Of a DNA stretch of 50,519 nt, positions 46,175 to 50,519 are shown one piece after another. Position 1 is the first letter of the stretch; each line of letters starts with the position of its first letter. The position numbers were made by a program, and so were the translations under genes. The notes below the pieces were generated by a model. That model had not been told where the DNA came from. It saw only the letters and a program-made list of their open reading frames with translations, and did not search any database. Location of the stretch: contig CAMESG010000004.1 in NCBI GenBank assembly GCA_945936135.1, forward strand, positions 1 through 50,519. Reading direction: 5' to 3'. This DNA comes from an uncultured Mollicutes bacterium (lineage in GTDB: Bacteria; Bacillota_I; Bacilli_A; RFN20; CAG-826).

Positions 46175-49100
46175 ATGAAAACCAACCAGAAAAAACGAAA
46201 CGAAAAAGAAACGTCGCGGAAGCATGCACTGCTTCTTCTTACGGCTTTCTTTGGGACCTTCGGCGTTTCGGCCGGCACGGTCTTCTTCATGCTTCCGCAA
46301 CGTACGATCACCGATTTGCTCACGACCTCCGACGATCCGAACATCGACCCTCCAACCCCTTCGCAAGCCTTCATCAACAAGCTTCTTGAAAGCGCAAAGA
46401 GCGGTCTCACTTTGGACGTCAATCACTTGGATTTCAATATCCCGGGGGCCGTTAAAAACGTCGAAGGAACCGAAGTCACCACGGAAAACCGCATCACGAA
46501 TATCGAAGGAAAAAACCCGCAAATCGCCCTTAGTTTGGAAGAACTTTCCTTGCAAGGCATCAATCTCCGCGCCGAACTTCCGCTCGCCTACAATGGCTTG
46601 AAGCGCGAAGTAGACCTTGGTTTGATGGGCAACGGCGAGGTTGACAAGAACCTCTACATCGGCATCTCCGACATTGATGGAGACGCCAAGGATTGGACCG
46701 CGGGGTATCAAGTTGACGTTAAGCGTTATACCTCGGACATCATCGACGAAGAAACCGGCGGCAAAATCGGTTATGAATATGGTCGTCTTTCCTTCATCTT
46801 GGAAGACATCCTCGAAATCTTGTCGAAGGGCGGTATCAACCTCAATACCTACGGCAAGATCGGCGGGGCGATCACGGGATCAAACGGCAGCGGCGCTTCT
46901 TCCGATGCCTCTTCCTCCTCTTCCATCAATACTCAAGACCTTCTTGACGCGTTAAACAACATTCAAGAAAGCGTCTATGAAGGCAACACCTACTTCACCT
47001 TGAATTTGCCTTTGGGCGGCATTGAATTTTCCATCGGCATGGGCGCGGATAAGGACTTCAATCTTTCATCCGTCGACATCCCATCCAAATTAAGCACCGA
47101 AACCACCCAAAAGCTCTCCGCGACAAACGACATGACGCTCGCTTTGAACGCAGATGTTTATACGGTCGCTAGCGGCGAGTCCTACGACTGGGTCGTTCCC
47201 GAAGCCTGGAAGTCCTACAAGAAACTCGATGACTCTCTAGCGCTCTTTGAACGCGTTGCCAATCTCGTCGTCGATCCTAAATTTGGTTTGCAACTTGATG
47301 TCGAAATGATTCATTCTAAGAGCGGAAAAGAAGGCACCTTCACGACTTTCTCTCGAAAGCCGATGGAGCAAGCCGCCCGCCTTTCTTTGAATGGCGATGT
47401 CGACCTTTCCCTCAATACGTTGGATGGCGCGATCACGGGCGTGAACTTCAACTCCGCCGCTGCAGATTTGGCCTTCACCCAGCTTCAAAAAGATGAAAAT
47501 GGCAAGTGGGTCGATAGCACGGCCAAGCAGATGCTTTCCGCCTACATCGATAATACCGATTCGAGCAACGCTGCCGCCTACATCAATGTCGCGGATACCT
47601 TGAAAGTCCGCACCACCAAGTCCGTTTTGGACGAAGTCATCGGCAAATTCCGCTCCGAAACCGTCCCAAGCGATCCGGTTGAAGGCGCTCAAGAAGAAAA
47701 GACCAACATCCAAATCGACAAAGTCGTTGACACCTTGACCCAAGTCATTGGCATCCTCCAAGGGCAAGACAACTTCGAAACCCCTGCGCTTCTTGCCGGC
47801 TTGAAAGAAAAGCATTACGAAGTAATCGTTGATATGATCGACAAGGTCGAAATCGACGACAACAAGATCCAAATCGATCTTTCCCTCGCCGGTCTTGGCT
47901 TCAACGATGCGATGATCTCCGTGATCCTCAATGGTTCCGCTGATCATAGCCTTGCCTCGATCGAAATCACTTCCTTGAAACTCAATACGTTGGAATTGAA
48001 CCTCGCTTTGAAGACCACCGGCCATACCGCCAAGACCCCGGAAGAAATGGAAACCATGAACGAATGGGCTTTCATGAACAAACTCCCGACCTTGATGGAC
48101 CCGATCGCCGAGATCGCGAAGAACAAACAAATCTCCCTCGGCTTGCAAGGAACCGTTTCCGACCGTGGCACGATGGACGTCTATCAAGACGTCGCCAAAA
48201 CCGCCGGCATGGACATCAACGGAAGCATCAATCTCGACTTCTCCAAAGAAAAGGCCGAAGGCGCTACGAATCCGGCCCTCCTTGATGGTGCCATCGATTT
48301 GACCCTCACCGAGAAGAACGCTTCTTACTACCAAGATCACAACATCAAATTGGACGTTGCAAATAGCGCAGAAGATCTGACTTCCACGCAAAACGCGGTT
48401 TATTTGCACTATGATTCGAGCAATCCCGCCAATAGCGCAGACGTTGAAAACCGTACCAATCCCACCAATAAGGATGGCGTCAACGGCAAGTTCTACATTA
48501 CTGATGCCGCCGATATCCTTGAAGGCCTTATCAACACCATCACGGGTGCCGATGATCGTTTTGGACGCATCTCGCGCTTGATGGCTGCTCCTGCCGAAGC
48601 GACCTTCTTAAGCGAACTCACCTCGGGCAACTACGTCTCCGCGATTGCCAATTACAGCATCCTCAAAGAAGCCACAATCGGCGAACACCGCGACGTCATC
48701 GTCCTCAATGGTTCTGCTCTTGGCATGGATTCGGATTTGACCCTTGCCCTCAACTTCTCTTCGGATGCGTCGACCTTTGATAACATCGAGATCGGCCTCT
48801 CCACCGGCAAAGACGAAGCAACCGCTACGGATATTTCCTTCAAGCTTTCCTTCGACAAGGTTACCGCCGATACCTCCTTCTCCTGCTTGGACCACGAAGC
48901 TTCCTACGATGATTTCTCGGGCATCTTAAGCCTTGCTGATTACGCTGTTTCGACTGCCCTCCTTGGCTTAGAAAACGGCGAAGGTGTCTCGACTTACGAT
49001 ATTGAAGGCATCGCGAAAATCGCTCTTGGCAACTACGAAGCCGAATTGGCGCGTGCTTCCATGCAAGCTAGCGTTGAAGGCGCGAGAATCAAGCTCCATG

Positions 49101-49900
49101 GCGAACTCAATGATATCCCCGTCATCCGCGGCATCAACGCGCCGGATGATGAACGCTACTTCCGTCCGTTGGAAATCGGTGGCAACCGCGATGCCTCCTT
49201 CTACTACTATTCGGATGGTTTAGAGAATGAGGATGGCGAATTGACCACCGAGTTGCTCATGACCCGCCATAGCGATTACGGTCGCCTTATGGACGTCAAT
49301 GATTCCGTGAAGCTCAACAAAGAAGGCGCCTTCAAGGACGATGCCTTGAGCTACCTCCTCCAATACTTCCTCGGCGTGGATGAATCGCTCTTCGCAGACA
49401 ATGGCAACGAAACCGTCGCTGAACCTTCTACGGACGCGAAAGCCTTCCACGTTGAAGATCTCTACCGCGGCTTCACCAAGACGGTTGATGGCGATGACGT
49501 CAGCTTCGAAATCCGCGTAAATCTCAATTCCTTGATCGGCGTTTCGATTCTCAATGACATCGTTCTACGTATCGATGGCGGTACCTTCGGCGGCTTCAAA
49601 GCGCTCAATGGCATCCACGTTGATACCGGCGTTTCCCTCTTCGGAAGCGAAGGCGGACGCATCAAACTCGTGGGTGTTTCCTTAGATCTTTATTTGAACA
49701 ACCTAAGAGATGGCGAATACCTCAATGGTTGGGAGAAAGGCGAAGAAGCCTTCGAGGCGAACTTCCTCCACTTCGAAAACGATGGAAGTTACAAGGAAGT
49801 CGGCGTCTATGACGATGCCAGCCGCACCAAAGCCTGGCATCATGGCGTTGATCCAGAGAACGCGGGACACCGTAACTACTACCTTGGCTTAAGCCATTAA
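46175..49900 (+). CDS. Giant N-terminally anchored surface protein with four internal repeats
   Basis: The 1241-residue product has a basic N-terminus, one membrane segment at about 18-40 and then only extracytoplasmic sequence, with no LPxTG or C-terminal helix. It is rich in alternating hydrophobic strands. Four divergent repeats can be aligned by eye: unit openings at about residues 128 (GINLRAELPL), 403 (LSLNGDVDLSL), 679 (MDINGSINLDF) and 962 (ASMQASVEGAR), spaced 275, 276 and 283. Each continues with a G-K/R-hydrophobic-D-x-hydrophobic helix (206, 467, 771, about 1020-1065) and a LxLNxxLG strand block (277, 570, 845, 1116). A Ser-rich linker sits near 236-250. AAAGGAG precedes ATG. The strand-rich repeats could be a lipid-binding groove or adhesin; neither is shown. 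Confidence 0.85.
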   Translation: MKTNQKKRNEKETSRKHALLLLTAFFGTFGVSAGTVFFMLPQRTITDLLTTSDDPNIDPPTPSQAFINKLLESAKSGLTLDVNHLDFNIPGAVKNVEGTEVTTENRITNIEGKNPQIALSLEELSLQGINLRAELPLAYNGLKREVDLGLMGNGEVDKNLYIGISDIDGDAKDWTAGYQVDVKRYTSDIIDEETGGKIGYEYGRLSFILEDILEILSKGGINLNTYGKIGGAITGSNGSGASSDASSSSSINTQDLLDALNNIQESVYEGNTYFTLNLPLGGIEFSIGMGADKDFNLSSVDIPSKLSTETTQKLSATNDMTLALNADVYTVASGESYDWVVPEAWKSYKKLDDSLALFERVANLVVDPKFGLQLDVEMIHSKSGKEGTFTTFSRKPMEQAARLSLNGDVDLSLNTLDGAITGVNFNSAAADLAFTQLQKDENGKWVDSTAKQMLSAYIDNTDSSNAAAYINVADTLKVRTTKSVLDEVIGKFRSETVPSDPVEGAQEEKTNIQIDKVVDTLTQVIGILQGQDNFETPALLAGLKEKHYEVIVDMIDKVEIDDNKIQIDLSLAGLGFNDAMISVILNGSADHSLASIEITSLKLNTLELNLALKTTGHTAKTPEEMETMNEWAFMNKLPTLMDPIAEIAKNKQISLGLQGTVSDRGTMDVYQDVAKTAGMDINGSINLDFSKEKAEGATNPALLDGAIDLTLTEKNASYYQDHNIKLDVANSAEDLTSTQNAVYLHYDSSNPANSADVENRTNPTNKDGVNGKFYITDAADILEGLINTITGADDRFGRISRLMAAPAEATFLSELTSGNYVSAIANYSILKEATIGEHRDVIVLNGSALGMDSDLTLALNFSSDASTFDNIEIGLSTGKDEATATDISFKLSFDKVTADTSFSCLDHEASYDDFSGILSLADYAVSTALLGLENGEGVSTYDIEGIAKIALGNYEAELARASMQASVEGARIKLHGELNDIPVIRGINAPDDERYFRPLEIGGNRDASFYYYSDGLENEDGELTTELLMTRHSDYGRLMDVNDSVKLNKEGAFKDDALSYLLQYFLGVDESLFADNGNETVAEPSTDAKAFHVEDLYRGFTKTVDGDDVSFEIRVNLNSLIGVSILNDIVLRIDGGTFGGFKALNGIHVDTGVSLFGSEGGRIKLVGVSLDLYLNNLRDGEYLNGWEKGEEAFEANFLHFENDGSYKEVGVYDDASRTKAWHHGVDPENAGHRNYYLGLSH

Positions 49901-49914
49901 TCCAACGCTTCTAT

Positions 49915-49944
49915 GGGTCCGGATTTATCCGGGCCCTTTCTTTT
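49915..49944 (+). terminator. Terminator of the surface module
   Basis: GGGTCCGGA pairs with TCCGGGCCC (nine pairs, one G-U) around TTTA, followed by TTTCTTTT. Confidence 0.9.
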
Positions 49945-49970
49945 GCCCTTCCCCTTCCCTTGACTTTTGC

Positions 49971-49984
49971 CTTACAATTGTAAG
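49971..49984. promoter_or_regulatory. Perfect palindrome over the start of the XRE gene
   Basis: CTTACAATTGTAAG is a perfect 14-base palindrome ending one base before the ATG. It contains TACAAT (49973-49978), a possible -10 located 7 bases before the start codon. The position suggests autoregulation of a leaderless gene. Confidence 0.6.
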
Positions 49985-49985
49985 C

Positions 49986-50519
49986 ATGGAAAACATCTCA
50001 GCCATCGTTGGAGCCAATCTATCTGCCCTTCGCAAAGCCAAGGGGCTCACCCAGCAAGAGCTTGCCAGCGAAATCCATTACAGCGACAAATCCATCTCCA
50101 AATGGGAGCTTGGCTATTCCTGCCCAAGCGTCGACGTTTTGATGGATTTCGGCGCGTATTTTGGAGTTTCTCTTGAATACCTCGTCTCCACCCACGAAGA
50201 AGGCGAAGCCGCGGATGCCATCGCTCCGATCGAAGAGACGAAAAATAGCCCGTTGATGACAAATAAATTCGTCATTCTTGGCCTCACTATGGCTGTTGTT
50301 ATCCTCGCGGATCTATCTTTGTTCTTCACCCAATACCTCTTCACGGGCAAAGAGATTCCACTCGAAGCCTGGTCCATCTTCCCTTGGGTTGTCCCGATCT
50401 GCTCGATCCTCGCGGCCTTGGAGGTCAAATTCTTCTTCCGCGACCGGTTCTGGATCACCATTCTCCTTTCCGTTTCCGTGTGGAGCCTATTGCTTTGTCT
50501 CTGCCTCCATCAAGCCGTT
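49986..50519 (+). CDS. XRE-family regulator with C-terminal membrane helices (cut by window end)
   Basis: The open frame gives 178 residues and continues past the window. Residues 6-62 form an HTH_3 domain (LRKAKGLTQQELASEIHYSDKSISKWELG). After an acidic linker, three hydrophobic segments follow (LGLTMAVVILADLSLFF, WVVPICSILAALEV, WITILLSVSVWSLLLCLCL). DNA-binding proteins tied to the membrane in this way are common in Firmicutes and often respond to envelope signals. It could regulate the surface module just upstream, but that is inference. Confidence 0.88.
   Translation, partial: MENISAIVGANLSALRKAKGLTQQELASEIHYSDKSISKWELGYSCPSVDVLMDFGAYFGVSLEYLVSTHEEGEAADAIAPIEETKNSPLMTNKFVILGLTMAVVILADLSLFFTQYLFTGKEIPLEAWSIFPWVVPICSILAALEVKFFFRDRFWITILLSVSVWSLLLCLCLHQAV

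Noticed and set aside
45650-48409. Long antisense frames (353 codons at 45650-46711, 390 codons at 47237-48409)
   Set aside because: They mirror the surface module genes; no Shine-Dalgarno, no recognisable protein, and the opposite strand has clear repeats and motifs. They result from codon bias.

Overview
The window looks like a chromosomal segment of a moderate-GC, low-complexity-genome Firmicute, most likely one of the gut Bacilli lineages related to Erysipelotrichia and former Tenericutes. Supporting signs are the Firmicutes-type order priA - rsmB-like - rlmN - prpC - prkC - rpe, the glgC-glgD pair, a full F-type ATP synthase operon, CarD, RqcH and strong Shine-Dalgarno sequences inside operons. 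TGA is a true stop (many ATGA/GTGA stop-start overlaps), so this is genetic code 11, not code 4. The Ser/Thr kinase has no PASTA or membrane part, which would fit a lineage with a reduced or absent wall, but nothing in the window proves that.

Layout. 1-450: a tRNA-Ser/tRNA-Ile(UAU) unit on the minus strand with tandem terminators. 479-1750: a stand-alone winged-helix protein, a HAD phosphatase and a small protein. 1782-6524: a minus-strand glycogen operon (glgC, glgD, glgA, DUF2804). 6754-6966: rpmB. 7069-12995: a tightly overlapped minus-strand operon (DUF1904-like, a degenerate RsmB, RlmN, PP2C phosphatase, kinase, Rpe, membrane protein). 13135-17027: priA, gmk and an HD phosphohydrolase. 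17089-22662: rqcH, ppa, a CPA2 antiporter, a thioredoxin-like lipoprotein and an ATP-grasp enzyme. 22743-29693: atpI-like/B/E/F/H/A/G/D/C. 29952-36739: a TGS/uridine-kinase fusion, glpK with two uncharacterised genes, pepP and the yigZ family. 36846-39225: a CPBP protease, TraX family, thioredoxin, tRNA-Asp and tRNA-Gly. 39278-44774: MATE, rdgB, YhhN family, MFS, a small membrane protein and CarD. 45203-49900: a two-gene surface module with a 1241-residue protein built of four divergent repeats. 49986-end: an XRE regulator with membrane helices, cut by the window edge.

Main points. (1) The 45203-49900 module is the best candidate for an undescribed system: a membrane-anchored companion protein followed by a giant N-terminally anchored, strand-rich protein with four repeats of about 275-283 residues. 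(2) Many first genes of transcription units have a -10 box only 6-8 bases before the start codon and no Shine-Dalgarno, so leaderless transcription looks common here. (3) AtpE carries the two-carboxylate version of the Na+-binding c-ring motif. (4) The RsmB-like protein has lost its SAM motif and both cysteines but remains intact in a conserved operon.
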